Assembly: GCA_023437745.1 (NCBI GenBank)
Contig: JAEZFI010000125.1
Span: forward strand, 1 to 20,345
DNA: 20,345 bases
Origin: Actinomycetes bacterium
GTDB lineage: Bacteria > Actinomycetota > Acidimicrobiia > Acidimicrobiales > Microtrichaceae
Reading direction: 5' to 3'
The notes under the pieces were generated by a model that saw nothing but the letters and a program-made list of their open reading frames with translations, was not told the origin of the DNA and made no database searches. Positions within the stretch are counted from its first letter, which is position 1. Each line of letters begins with the position of its first letter. The translations under genes were made by a program, and so were the position numbers. Shown piece after piece: positions 1-7,551 of the stretch.

Positions 1-54
1 CTCCTGGCGCGTCTCACGACACAGAACGAGGGGCTGGGTTGCGACGAGCTGGGC

Positions 55-825
55 TCAGTGGCCGCCCTTGCGCTCTGCGACGCCGAGCTTCCGCTGCACG
101 GTGGCGCTGAACCCCGGTGCGACGCTGGCGAGGGTCGACAGCAGGCGGAGCTCGATCGGGGAGACGAAGACCTCGCCCTTGTCGCCCTCGATGGCCGCGG
201 CCACGGCACGGGCGACGTCGCCCGGGCCCTTCGTCCGGACGCCCGGCGGCAGGTCGATCGCGGAGTCGGCGAACATGCCGGCCTCGCGGATGAAGCCCGG
301 CTCGACGACCGAGCAGCCCACGACCGTCCCGTGCAGGTCCTGGCGCAGCGAGAGCCCGAAGCCTCGCAGCCCGAACTTCGTCGAGTTGTACATCCGGGTG
401 TTCGGCGACGCCGCGATGCCCGAGAGGGAGCCGATCAGCACGATGTGGCCCGGGGTGCCGGCGGCGAGGTGGGCCTGGGCGAACGCCGTCGACAGCACGA
501 TCGGCGCCCGCAGGTTCACGTTGATGCTGAAGTCGATCTGCGCCGTGTCGAGGTCCTCGAGGGGGACGTCGCCGCCCGTCCCGGCGTTGGCGATCAGCAG
601 GTCGACGTCGGGCATGGCGCCCGCCAACCGGGCGACGTCGGCGTCGTCGTCGAGGTCCGCGACGAGGACGTCGCCCCCGATGCGCTCCGCCAGGGTCTCG
701 AGCCCGGCTCGATTGCGCCCGGACACCACGACCGAGGCGCCGCGGCTGGCGAGCTCCTCGCTGATCGCCGTGCCGAGCCCGCCTGCCGCGCCCGTGACGA
801 GCGCTCGCTTCCCCCTGATCTGCAT
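55..825 (-). CDS. SDR family NAD(P)-dependent oxidoreductase
   Basis: A 256-residue classical short-chain dehydrogenase/reductase. The Rossmann glycine motif TGAAGGLG is at residues 11-18, NAG at 80-82, the catalytic Ser in IGSLSG at S133, and the YxxxK pair is Y146/K150 (YNSTK). Length is normal for the family. The substrate cannot be read from the sequence; the family reduces or oxidises alcohols and ketones in the cytoplasm. The start ATG at 825 is preferred because the fold begins at once (MQIRGKRALVTG) and TAGGGT lies exactly 7 nt upstream, as in other leaderless starts of this window. The reading frame runs open far upstream through the antisense of parC, which is a high-GC artefact. 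A long hairpin separates the gene from parC, so it probably has its own transcript. High confidence in family, none in substrate. Confidence 0.92.
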   Translation of the reverse strand: MQIRGKRALVTGAAGGLGTAISEELASRGASVVVSGRNRAGLETLAERIGGDVLVADLDDDADVARLAGAMPDVDLLIANAGTGGDVPLEDLDTAQIDFSINVNLRAPIVLSTAFAQAHLAAGTPGHIVLIGSLSGIAASPNTRMYNSTKFGLRGFGLSLRQDLHGTVVGCSVVEPGFIREAGMFADSAIDLPPGVRTKGPGDVARAVAAAIEGDKGEVFVSPIELRLLSTLASVAPGFSATVQRKLGVAERKGGH

Positions 826-832
826 GGCCGGG

Positions 833-838
833 ACCCTA
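833..838 (-). promoter_or_regulatory. -10 element (TAGGGT) of a probable leaderless SDR promoter
   Basis: TAGGGT on the minus strand matches the actinobacterial -10 form TAnnnT. It is followed by exactly 7 nt and then the ATG at 825, which would place the transcript start at or next to the start codon. No Shine-Dalgarno sequence is seen. No convincing -35 was found. Confidence 0.5.
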
Positions 839-845
839 CCCCGGC

Positions 846-899
846 CCGTTCTGTTCCAGGGAGAGCAGCACTGGCGATGCGCTCCCTGGAATAGAACGG
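846..899. terminator. Long hairpin directly after the parC stop codon
   Basis: Arms at 846-863 and 882-899 pair over 18 bp around an 18-nt loop (864-881). The only non-Watson-Crick position is 853/892, a G-U wobble in plus-strand RNA but an A-C mismatch in the minus-strand transcript of parC. The outer edge touches the parC stop codon at 900. No T-run follows on either strand, so it is not a textbook intrinsic terminator. It could be a U-less terminator, an mRNA 3' end stabiliser or a dispersed repeat. Confidence 0.6.
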
Positions 900-3389
900 T
901 CACCAGCGGCCGAAGCCGACCGCCAGGATGCGGCGCGGGATGCGCTTGGACACGAGGTCCCGGCCGGTGTGCGGGATGGTGAGCGGCTCGGGGTTCGGGT
1001 CGGGCTTGCTGGGCGACTCCTCGGTCCCGACGATGAGCGTCGCGCCCGCCTCCGGGCCGACCCAGGCGAAGTCCACGGCGTGCTCGTCGCGGAACTTCGT
1101 GACGCGGAGCCCGGACGTGCCGCGGCCCTTGGTGGGGATCTCGGCGGCGTCGGTGACCTTGGCGGTCTGACGATCGGTGACGGTCAGCACGATGCAGTCC
1201 TCGGACTCGACGGGCCCGGCACCGACCACCAGGGCGCCGTCGGCCAGCTTCATCCCGGCGACGCCCGCGGCACCCCGGCCCTGGACCGAGATGCTCGACG
1301 CCTCGCAACGCATCGCCTGCGCGTTGGTCGAGACCGCCAGGACGTCGACGCCGTCCGGCGCCGGGAACGCCGCGACGACCCGGTCGCCCGGCTTCAACCC
1401 GATGATCGGCTTGCCGTTGGCGGTGCCGACGATCTCCTCCACGCTCACCCGCTTCATGATCCCGAGCTGGGTCACGACGGCGATCGGCGCGGGTGGCTCG
1501 GCCTCCCCGGAGGACAGCAGGTCGTCGTGCAGGGGCGTCGGTGCCGGGGGTGCCACGAGCGTGAGCAGCGCCTCGCCCTTCTCCGTCGTGAAGACCTCGC
1601 TGGCCGCGGTGCCGCGGCTGCGCCCGGTGACCTCGCTGACGGCACCTGCGGGGGCCTGCAGGCAGCGGCCCCGCGACGTGATGGCGTAGACCGAGCGCAT
1701 CGTGGAGGCCTCGACGCGTGCGAGCAGGACGTCGTGGCGGCCGAACGTCGCCTGCTTGGGGCCGTCGAGGGGTTCGCGGCCGACGACGCCGGAGGCCGTG
1801 AGGGCGATGACGCAGGGCTCGTCGCCGACCTCGGACTCCTCGAGCATCGCTTCGAGGCTGACGTCGTCGATCTGGTCGGGTCGAACGATCCGGGTGCGGC
1901 GCTCGCGGCCGAACTTCTCGACGAGCTCCTCGAGCTCCTTCAGCACGATCGTGCGCCGGCGCTGGTCCGACGCCAGGATCTTCTCGAACTCGGCGATGCG
2001 GGCCCGGAGGTCGTCGGCCTCCTCCGCTAGCTTCAGCTTCTCGAGGGCGGTCAGCCGGCGGAGCTGCATGTCGAGGATGTGCGTGGCCTGGACGTCGGAC
2101 AGCGAGAGCCGCTCCATCAGCGCGGCCTTGGCGGACGCTGCGTCCTGCGAGCCACGGATGATCGAGACCACGAGGTCGATGGCGTCGAGCGCGATCAGGA
2201 GGCCGTCGACGATGTGCAGCCGGTCCTGCGCCCGGGCCAGGCGGTGCTGGGTGCGGCGGGTGATGACGTCGAGCCGGTGCTCGATGTAGAGGTTGGCGAG
2301 CTCCCACAGGCCCACGGTGGTGGGGACGCCGTCGACCAGCACCACGTTGTTGACCCCGAAGCTCTCCTCGAGCGGGGTGAGCCGGTACAGCTCGGTGAGC
2401 ATGGCCTTGGGGTTGACGCCCGGCTTGGTCTCGATCGTGATGTTCAGCCCGGTGTGGCGGTCCGAGTAGTCGTTGACGTCCTGGACGCCGACGAGCTTGC
2501 CGCTGTTCGCCAGCTCCTGGACGCGGGCCACCACGCGCTCGGGGCCGACCAGGTACGGCAGCTCGGTGACCACGATCTGGTGGCGCTTGGTGCCCTTGAC
2601 CTCCACGATCTCGGCCTTGGCCCGGATCCGGAAGACGCCCCGCCCCGTGGCGTACGCAGCGGCCAGGTCGTCGTCGATGACGGTGCCGCCCGACGGGAAG
2701 TCGGGGCCCGGGAGCACGGCCATGAGCTCCTCGATGGTGGGCTTCGGACGGCGCTTCGCCATCACGAGCTTGATGACCTCGTGCACCTCGCGGAGGTTGT
2801 GGCTGGGCATGTTCGTGGACATGCCGACGGCGATCCCGGAGGTGCCGTTGACCAGCAGGTTCGGCAGCTTGCCGGGCAGGCAGATGGGCTCTTCGCGCTC
2901 GCCGTCGAAGGTGGGCCGGAGGTCGACGGTCTCCTCGTCGATCTCGTCGAGCATCTCCATGGCGGCGTCGGTGAGGCGGCACTCCGTGTAGCGGTAGGCG
3001 GCGGGGCCGTCGTCGAGGGTGCCGAAGTTCCCGTGCGGGTCGACGAGGGTGACCTGCCGGGAGAAGTCCTGCCCCATCCGGACGAGGGCGTCGTAGATCG
3101 AGCCGTCGCCGTGCGGGTGGTACTTGCCCATCGTCTCGCCGACGACCCCGGCGCACTTCCGGTGCGGGCGGTCCGGGCGGAGGCCCATGTTCGACATGGC
3201 GTAGAGGATCCGGCGCTGCACCGGCTTGAGGCCGTCGCGGACGTCGGGGATCGCCCGCGAGGTGATGACCGAGAGGGAGTAGGCGAGGAACGACTCGCTC
3301 ATCTCCTGGGCGACGGGGATGTCGATGACCTCGCGGGCGAAGCCGCCGGCGGAGTTGAAGAGGTCCTGCTGGCGTGGGGTTCTGGCCAT
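900..3389 (-). CDS. parC: Type IIA DNA topoisomerase subunit A, ParC-like (topoisomerase IV-type)
   Basis: An 829-residue GyrA/ParC-family protein, the DNA-cleaving subunit of a type II topoisomerase. The active-site tyrosine is Y134 in RYTEC, preceded by R133. The winged-helix quinolone region HPHGDGSIYD spans 91-100. The C-terminal beta-pinwheel is present, but no canonical GyrA box (QRRGGKG) is seen; the matching stretch reads near FGRHDVL, as in the second actinobacterial GyrA-like paralogue usually called ParC. This favours decatenation over supercoiling. The position of E. coli GyrA Ser83 is Gly96 here; the Asp87 position is kept as D100. The partner ParE/GyrB is not in the window. The ATG at 3389 has TAGCCT six nt upstream and begins a typical N-terminus. 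Plain gyrA is the alternative name, less likely. Confidence 0.93.
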   Translation of the reverse strand: MARTPRQQDLFNSAGGFAREVIDIPVAQEMSESFLAYSLSVITSRAIPDVRDGLKPVQRRILYAMSNMGLRPDRPHRKCAGVVGETMGKYHPHGDGSIYDALVRMGQDFSRQVTLVDPHGNFGTLDDGPAAYRYTECRLTDAAMEMLDEIDEETVDLRPTFDGEREEPICLPGKLPNLLVNGTSGIAVGMSTNMPSHNLREVHEVIKLVMAKRRPKPTIEELMAVLPGPDFPSGGTVIDDDLAAAYATGRGVFRIRAKAEIVEVKGTKRHQIVVTELPYLVGPERVVARVQELANSGKLVGVQDVNDYSDRHTGLNITIETKPGVNPKAMLTELYRLTPLEESFGVNNVVLVDGVPTTVGLWELANLYIEHRLDVITRRTQHRLARAQDRLHIVDGLLIALDAIDLVVSIIRGSQDAASAKAALMERLSLSDVQATHILDMQLRRLTALEKLKLAEEADDLRARIAEFEKILASDQRRRTIVLKELEELVEKFGRERRTRIVRPDQIDDVSLEAMLEESEVGDEPCVIALTASGVVGREPLDGPKQATFGRHDVLLARVEASTMRSVYAITSRGRCLQAPAGAVSEVTGRSRGTAASEVFTTEKGEALLTLVAPPAPTPLHDDLLSSGEAEPPAPIAVVTQLGIMKRVSVEEIVGTANGKPIIGLKPGDRVVAAFPAPDGVDVLAVSTNAQAMRCEASSISVQGRGAAGVAGMKLADGALVVGAGPVESEDCIVLTVTDRQTAKVTDAAEIPTKGRGTSGLRVTKFRDEHAVDFAWVGPEAGATLIVGTEESPSKPDPNPEPLTIPHTGRDLVSKRIPRRILAVGFGRW

Positions 3390-3395
3390 GGGCGC

Positions 3396-3401
3396 AGGCT
3401 A
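3396..3401 (-). promoter_or_regulatory. -10 element (TAGCCT) of probable leaderless parC promoter
   Basis: TAGCCT on the minus strand ends 6 nt before the parC ATG, with no ribosome binding site between. The spacing fits a leaderless transcript. No clear -35 was found. Confidence 0.4.
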
Positions 3402-3438
3402 TTGCCCGCCTCCGACAGCGCCGTGCAGGGTGCCGGAG

Positions 3439-3477
3439 CCTCGCGCCGGAACCCCGCGCCGGAACCTCGCGCCGGAG
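3439..3477. repeat. Three tandem 13-bp units upstream of parC
   Basis: On the plus strand three consecutive 13-mers read CCTCGCGCCGGAA, CCCCGCGCCGGAA and CCTCGCGCCGGAG. A degenerate fourth (GTGCCGGAG, 3430-3438) precedes them. They fill the gap between the sigma factor stop (3487) and the parC start. A two-unit version in inverse orientation occurs at 17945-17966. Confidence 0.75.
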
Positions 3478-3486
3478 GGAGGAGGC

Positions 3487-4384
3487 TCAGTGGTGCAGGT
3501 GGCGGAGCTTCTCGAGGTTGCGCATCGCCCAGACCCGACGGATCAGACCGCCGCCGTCGAACTCGATCGTCAGGGTGGTGAGGACCTCGTCGCCGGTCCA
3601 CACCACGACGGTCGGGTCGCCGTTGAAGCGATGGACCGTGACGTCGGAGCCCTCGGGCACCCGCTTGGCGAGGTTGAGCAGCAGGCGGGCCGCGGGCCCC
3701 CCCCCCGGCCCCCGGCCGCGGGCGGCGCGCGGCGCGGCGCTCCGAACCCCCGTCCGACAGGACCACCACGTCGGGCGCCATCAGCGACACGACGGCGGCG
3801 ACGTCACCGACGGCGAGCGCCGTGATGACCGTTGCCACGAGCTGCTCCTCGGTGCCACGCTCGGGACGGCGGTGCACGGCGCCCGACGCCTCGACCCGGC
3901 GCCGGGCCCGGGACGCGGCCTGCCGGCACGCCGAGGGGGAGCGCCCGACCATCGTCGCGATCTCGTCGAAGGGGTACGCGAACACCTCGCGCAGCAGGAA
4001 GACGGCACGGTCGGCCGGATCGAGCTCGTCGAGCACCACGAGGAACGCCAGGGTGAGGGAGTCGGCCGTCACCGCCTGGTCGGCTGGCCCGTCGGGGTCG
4101 TTGACCAGCGGTTCGGGGAGCCAGGGGCCGACGTACTGCTCACGACGGTGGCGGGCCGAGCGCAGCCGGTCGAGGCAGAGGTTGGTGGCCGCTCGGACGA
4201 GCCACGCCTCGGTGTTCTCGATCGTCGACGGGTCCACCTTCGACCAGCGCAGCCAGGTGTCCTGCACCACGTCCTCGGCCTCGGCCACGCTGCCGGTCAT
4301 CCGGTAGGCGAGGCCGAACAGCCGATCGCGATGGCGTGCGAAGCCCGTCACGTCGCCGGTCGTCGGGGTGCGCCCGGCGTTCAC
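3487..4384 (-). pseudogene. sigJ: ECF41/SigJ-type sigma factor with SnoaL-like C-terminal domain, frame broken in a G10 run
   Basis: The N-terminal frame (from GTG 4384) encodes sigma region 2 (about residues 15-80, with AEDVVQDTWLRW), the ECF41 hallmark WLPEPL at 88-93, region 4 (110-165), and the start of the SnoaL-like regulatory domain up to DGGSE (211-215). The rest of that domain (LLLNLAKRVPEG ... VWAMRNLEKL) is in another frame ending at TGA 3487-3489. The switch falls in a run of ten G on the coding strand (3697-3706); nine would restore one frame of about 298 residues. Unrepaired, the first frame runs with Arg/Pro-rich nonsense to 3299, inside parC. The GTG start overlaps the oxidoreductase stop as GTGA, so the two are translationally coupled. 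In ECF41 the C-terminal domain controls activity in place of an anti-sigma factor. The break may be a homopolymer sequencing error, true inactivation, or slippage. Confidence 0.85.
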
Positions 4385-5703
4385 ACCGTGCTCGGCGTGG
4401 TCGCCCGGCGTGGATGCAGCGTCGACGCCGCGAGGCCGGCGGTCCGCCCCGACGACATCGCAGCGTCGGCGAGGAGGCCATCGGTGGTGATCCAGTCGCC
4501 GGCGACGTAGACGCCGGGGAGGTCCGGCACCACGACGCCGGGCAGGTCCTCGGCCGTGGTGTGCGGCCGAGGCCGGTCGTGGGCGACGACGAGGCGACGG
4601 CTGCACCGCGCCTCCATCAGGACGTCTCGCCAACCGGGCTGCACGGCGTCCAGGATGCCCTCCAGGTGGGCCCGGTGGTCCACCTCGGGGTGGAGGTCGG
4701 GCTCGTAGTACAGGCAGTGGACCAGGGCGCCCCCGGGCGGCGCGAGCGCCGCGCTCGACGAGTGGGCGACGGCGTAGGTGGGCTCGCCCAGTCCGTACGT
4801 CGCCACCCTCCCCGCTCGTGGGAGCCGGGTGAGGGCGACGTCGAGCGTGGTGGCCTGGACCGGTCGGGCGACCTCGGACCATCGTCGGATCGAGTCGCTG
4901 GCACCCGACAGCAGTGCGTCGGCGTGGTGGGCGCCGCCGGCGGCGATCACCGCCGCGGTCGCCGCCACGATGGAGCCGTCGGCGAGGTGCGCCGTGGCCC
5001 CGCCGCCGTCGACCTCGACCCGCTCGACGCGACCGGTGACCGTCACGACCCCCGCGGCCGCCGCCGCCGCTCGCACCCCGTCGACGAGCGTGCGCCATCC
5101 GCCGTCGAGGTAGAGCACACCCCGTGCCCCTCGCCGGAGCTGGTCGAACGCGGCGCCCGCGTCGAAGGTCGTGGGGTCGGCGCTGTACGAGGCGGTCCGC
5201 ACCAGCATCTCGATCAGGTCCCGGACACGTCGGTCCTCCACCTCCTCGTCCAGCCACTCGGCCAGCGAGCGACCCCGTGCCCGGTCGGCGTTGGCGCCCC
5301 GCAGCGTGGCGAGCGCCGTCCGCAGGCCCGAGGTGCCGCCGACCGCCCCGGCGTGCACCACCGAGGTGACCTGCCCGTCACGGATCCAGCTCGTCCCGCG
5401 CTGCGACGGGAGATGGCCCCGGTACGTGACCCCCAGGTCCCGGAGGATCGGCACCGCGGCGCCGGTGCGGTACAGCGCGTGGGCGCCCTGGTTGAAGCGG
5501 TAGCCGTTCCGCTCCTCCGTGCGTGCCCGGCCACCCGGTTCGGTGCGGGCCTCGACGAGCACCACCGAGCCACCGGCGCGTGCCGCGTAGGTCGCCGCCG
5601 TCAGCCCGGCGAGGCCGCCGCCGACCACCACCACGTCGCGCCGGCCCCGCCGGCCCGGTCCGTCTCGTCCGTCTCGTCCGTCTCGTTCGTCTCGTTGGTC
5701 CAT
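4381..5703 (-). CDS. FAD-dependent oxidoreductase (amine oxidase/phytoene desaturase-like), ECF41-associated
   Basis: A 440-residue flavoprotein. The dinucleotide-binding motif GGGLAG is at 28-33 with the ribose-binding Glu at E51 (LVEA) and the following GGRA at 57-60; the C-terminal FAD motif GVYVAGDW...DAAMSSGRTAG is intact. It resembles NAD(P)/FAD oxidoreductases of the phytoene desaturase or protoporphyrinogen oxidase group; the substrate is unknown. The ATG at 5703 is chosen because GGAGG lies 8 nt upstream and a promoter lies above it. The first 17 residues are low complexity, with four Xaa-Arg-Asp units made by a 9-bp DNA repeat, so the folded part may begin near residue 22. It overlaps the sigma factor by 4 nt. 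ECF41 sigma factors are typically next to carboxymuconolactone decarboxylases, oxidoreductases or epimerases that they control; this pair fits that rule. Confidence 0.88.
   Translation of the reverse strand: MDQRDERDGRDGRDGPGRRGRRDVVVVGGGLAGLTAATYAARAGGSVVLVEARTEPGGRARTEERNGYRFNQGAHALYRTGAAVPILRDLGVTYRGHLPSQRGTSWIRDGQVTSVVHAGAVGGTSGLRTALATLRGANADRARGRSLAEWLDEEVEDRRVRDLIEMLVRTASYSADPTTFDAGAAFDQLRRGARGVLYLDGGWRTLVDGVRAAAAAAGVVTVTGRVERVEVDGGGATAHLADGSIVAATAAVIAAGGAHHADALLSGASDSIRRWSEVARPVQATTLDVALTRLPRAGRVATYGLGEPTYAVAHSSSAALAPPGGALVHCLYYEPDLHPEVDHRAHLEGILDAVQPGWRDVLMEARCSRRLVVAHDRPRPHTTAEDLPGVVVPDLPGVYVAGDWITTDGLLADAAMSSGRTAGLAASTLHPRRATTPSTV
5662..5697. repeat. Four 9-bp tandem units at the 5' end of the oxidoreductase gene
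   Basis: On the plus strand GTCTCGTCC occurs twice, then GTCTCGTTC and GTCTCGTTG. The unit is 9 bp, so copy changes keep frame and only lengthen or shorten the Xaa-Arg-Asp stretch just after the start codon. Confidence 0.85.
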
Positions 5704-5738
5704 GTGCCGGACCTCCGTTCTCCTCGGCTCACCCCACA

Positions 5739-5765
5739 GACGACGCAGCGCTCCGAGATGTGACA
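5739..5765 (-). promoter_or_regulatory. Predicted ECF41 sigma factor promoter (TGTCACA - 16 nt - CGTC)
   Basis: On the minus strand TGTCACA (5765-5759) is followed after 16 nt by CGTC (5742-5739); another CGTC at 5745-5742 gives a 13-nt spacer. As recalled from work on ECF41, its target promoters carry TGTCACA at -35 and CGTC at -10. The -10 lies 35 nt above the ATG of the oxidoreductase-sigma pair, leaving room for a short leader with GGAGG. This points to autoregulation by the encoded sigma factor. Confidence 0.7.
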
Positions 5766-5785
5766 GGGCCGTTCGGAGCAGCGGC

Positions 5786-7429
5786 TCAGGCGACGACCGG
5801 GCGGGCCCGCTCGACGATCGTGGCGAGGTCGAGTCCCGCGGGCAGCTCGCCGAACGCCCGTCCGGAGCCCTCGCCGAAGCGCGACGCGCAGAACGCATCG
5901 GCCACCGCCGACGGGGCGTGGCGGACGAGGAGCGAGCCCTGGAACACGAGGGCGAGCCGCTCGACGAGGGCGCGGGCCCGCAGCTCGATCTGGTCGAGGT
6001 CCTCGAGGTCCTTGCGGAGCGCCATCGCGGCGCCGTCGAGCCGGGCGTCGCTGCCGCCCCCGAGGCCCACCTCGTCCCAGTAGGCGTCGAGGGCCTGCGG
6101 CTCCCGGGCGAGCGCTCGGAGCACGTCGAGGCAGATCACGTTGCCCGAGCCCTCCCACACGCCGTTGAGCGGGCTCTGGCGGAACAGCCTCGGGAGGTCG
6201 GTCTCCTCCACGTAGCCCACCCCGCCGAGGCACTCGAGCGACTCCGCCGCGTGCTGCGGCGCCCGCTTGCAGGTCCAGTACTTCACGACGGGCGTGACGA
6301 GCCGCTTCAGCAGCTGCTCGTGGGTGTCGCCCGGCTCGGCGTCGAAGGCAGCGGCCAGGCGGAGGGCGGCCGCCGTGGCCGCCTCGGACTCGAGGGCCAG
6401 GTCGGCCAGGACGTTCTGCATCAGCGGGTGCTCGTCGAGCACCGAACCGAAGGTGCTGCGGTGGTGCGTGTGCCACGTCGCCTGCGCGACGCCCTGGCGC
6501 ATGATCGACGTCGAGCCGAGGATGCAGTCGAGCCGCGTGTGGTTGACCATCTCGATGATCGTGCGGACACCCCGCCCCTCGTCGCCGACCATCGTCCCCC
6601 AGGTGTCGAGCATCTCGATCTCGCTCGACGCGTTGGAGCGGTCGCCGAGTTTGTCCTTCAGCCGCTGGATGCGGATGGGGTTGCGGCTGCCGTCGGGTCG
6701 CCAGCGGGGGACGAGGAAGCAGCTGAGCCCGCCGGGGGCCACGGCCAGCATCAGGAATGCGTCGGACATCGGCGCGGAGCAGAACCACTTGTGGCCGGTG
6801 ATCAGGTGCCCGCCGTCCGCGGTCGGCCGGGCCGTCGTGGTGTTGGCCCGCACGTCCGAGCCACCCTGCTTCTCGGTCATGGCCATGCCGAAGGTGGCGC
6901 CGGCCTTCTGGTCCGCGGGGCGGTTCGAGGGGTCGTAGGTGCGGGAGAAGACCCGCGGCTCCCACTCGGCCGCCAGGGCGCGGTTGTGCCGCAGTGCCGG
7001 GACCACGGAGTAGGTCATCGAGATCGGGCACACGTGGCCGCCGTCGACCTGGTACCAGGTGACGACCTTCGCGGCGCGGGCGACGTGCGCGCCGGTGCGG
7101 TCGTCGGCCCAGGGTGCCGCGTGGAGGCCGTTGCCGACCGACACGCCCATCAGCTCGTGGTACGCGGGGTGGTAGTCGACGACGTCGAGGCGGTTGCCGT
7201 AGCGGTCGTGCGTGCGCAGCACCGGCGGGTTGGCGTTCGCCTGGCGACCCCAGTCCTGCGCCGTCGCGCTGCCCGCCAGCCGACCCAGATCGGACAGCTC
7301 GGCCGCGGCCCAGTCTGCGCCGCCACGGGACACCGCCTCGGTCAGCGCGACGTCGCTGCCGAAGACGTCGTGACCCGTGAGCGGTGGCGGCTGGTTGGTG
7401 ACCTCGTGGGTGTCGAACGCCGTCGCCAT
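5786..7429 (-). CDS. aidB: AidB-like acyl-CoA dehydrogenase family flavoprotein
   Basis: A 547-residue protein with the AidB signature throughout: MTEKQGGSDV (184-193), GHKWFCSAP (212-220), LKDKLGDRSNAS (257-268), LECLGGVGY (398-406) and VWEGSGN (424-430), where E426 sits at the catalytic base position of acyl-CoA dehydrogenases. E. coli AidB is an FAD protein of the adaptive response to alkylation that also binds DNA; its physiological substrate is unsettled. No ada or alkA gene is nearby, so an alkylation role here is only by homology. The ATG at 7429 has AGGAGG about 6 nt upstream, and TAGCGT at 7459-7464 is a plausible -10. It diverges from the DinB-like gene. About 80 bp separate its stop from the next gene, which has its own promoter. 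Confidence 0.92.
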   Translation of the reverse strand: MATAFDTHEVTNQPPPLTGHDVFGSDVALTEAVSRGGADWAAAELSDLGRLAGSATAQDWGRQANANPPVLRTHDRYGNRLDVVDYHPAYHELMGVSVGNGLHAAPWADDRTGAHVARAAKVVTWYQVDGGHVCPISMTYSVVPALRHNRALAAEWEPRVFSRTYDPSNRPADQKAGATFGMAMTEKQGGSDVRANTTTARPTADGGHLITGHKWFCSAPMSDAFLMLAVAPGGLSCFLVPRWRPDGSRNPIRIQRLKDKLGDRSNASSEIEMLDTWGTMVGDEGRGVRTIIEMVNHTRLDCILGSTSIMRQGVAQATWHTHHRSTFGSVLDEHPLMQNVLADLALESEAATAAALRLAAAFDAEPGDTHEQLLKRLVTPVVKYWTCKRAPQHAAESLECLGGVGYVEETDLPRLFRQSPLNGVWEGSGNVICLDVLRALAREPQALDAYWDEVGLGGGSDARLDGAAMALRKDLEDLDQIELRARALVERLALVFQGSLLVRHAPSAVADAFCASRFGEGSGRAFGELPAGLDLATIVERARPVVA

Positions 7430-7458
7430 GCTGCCCTCCTGTGACCGGTGCGATCCCG

Positions 7459-7464
7459 ACGCTA
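7459..7464 (-). promoter_or_regulatory. Possible -10 element (TAGCGT) for aidB
   Basis: TAGCGT on the minus strand lies about 30 nt above the aidB ATG, with AGGAGG in the leader. It fits the TAnnnT form with a short leader carrying a Shine-Dalgarno sequence. No convincing -35 is visible. The rest of the 122-bp divergent gap (7430-7551) shows nothing else I can name. Confidence 0.3.
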
Positions 7465-7551
7465 CCCATCGATCGGGGTGGTCGGACCGGCGGTGCGCCG
7501 CCGGCCGGCATGTGGGACGATCCTGCCGGGGTCGAACTTCCGGGAGGTGGG

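Noticed and set aside
826..3156. Long minus-strand open frame extending upstream of the SDR gene
   Set aside because: It is Arg/Pro-rich with no family features and lies in another frame of parC; the SDR fold begins at 825.
3439..3477. Tandem 13-mers as a CRISPR-like array
   Set aside because: Units are 13 bp, contiguous and without unique spacers; no cas gene is present.
2079..3581. 500-codon plus-strand open frame antisense to parC
   Set aside because: Composition (His, Val, Asp, Gly rich) is that of a high-GC antisense shadow, and parC is clearly real.
5704..7511. Long minus-strand frame overlapping aidB upstream of the oxidoreductase
   Set aside because: It is a frame-shifted shadow of aidB; the promoter, ribosome site and FAD motif support a start at 5703.
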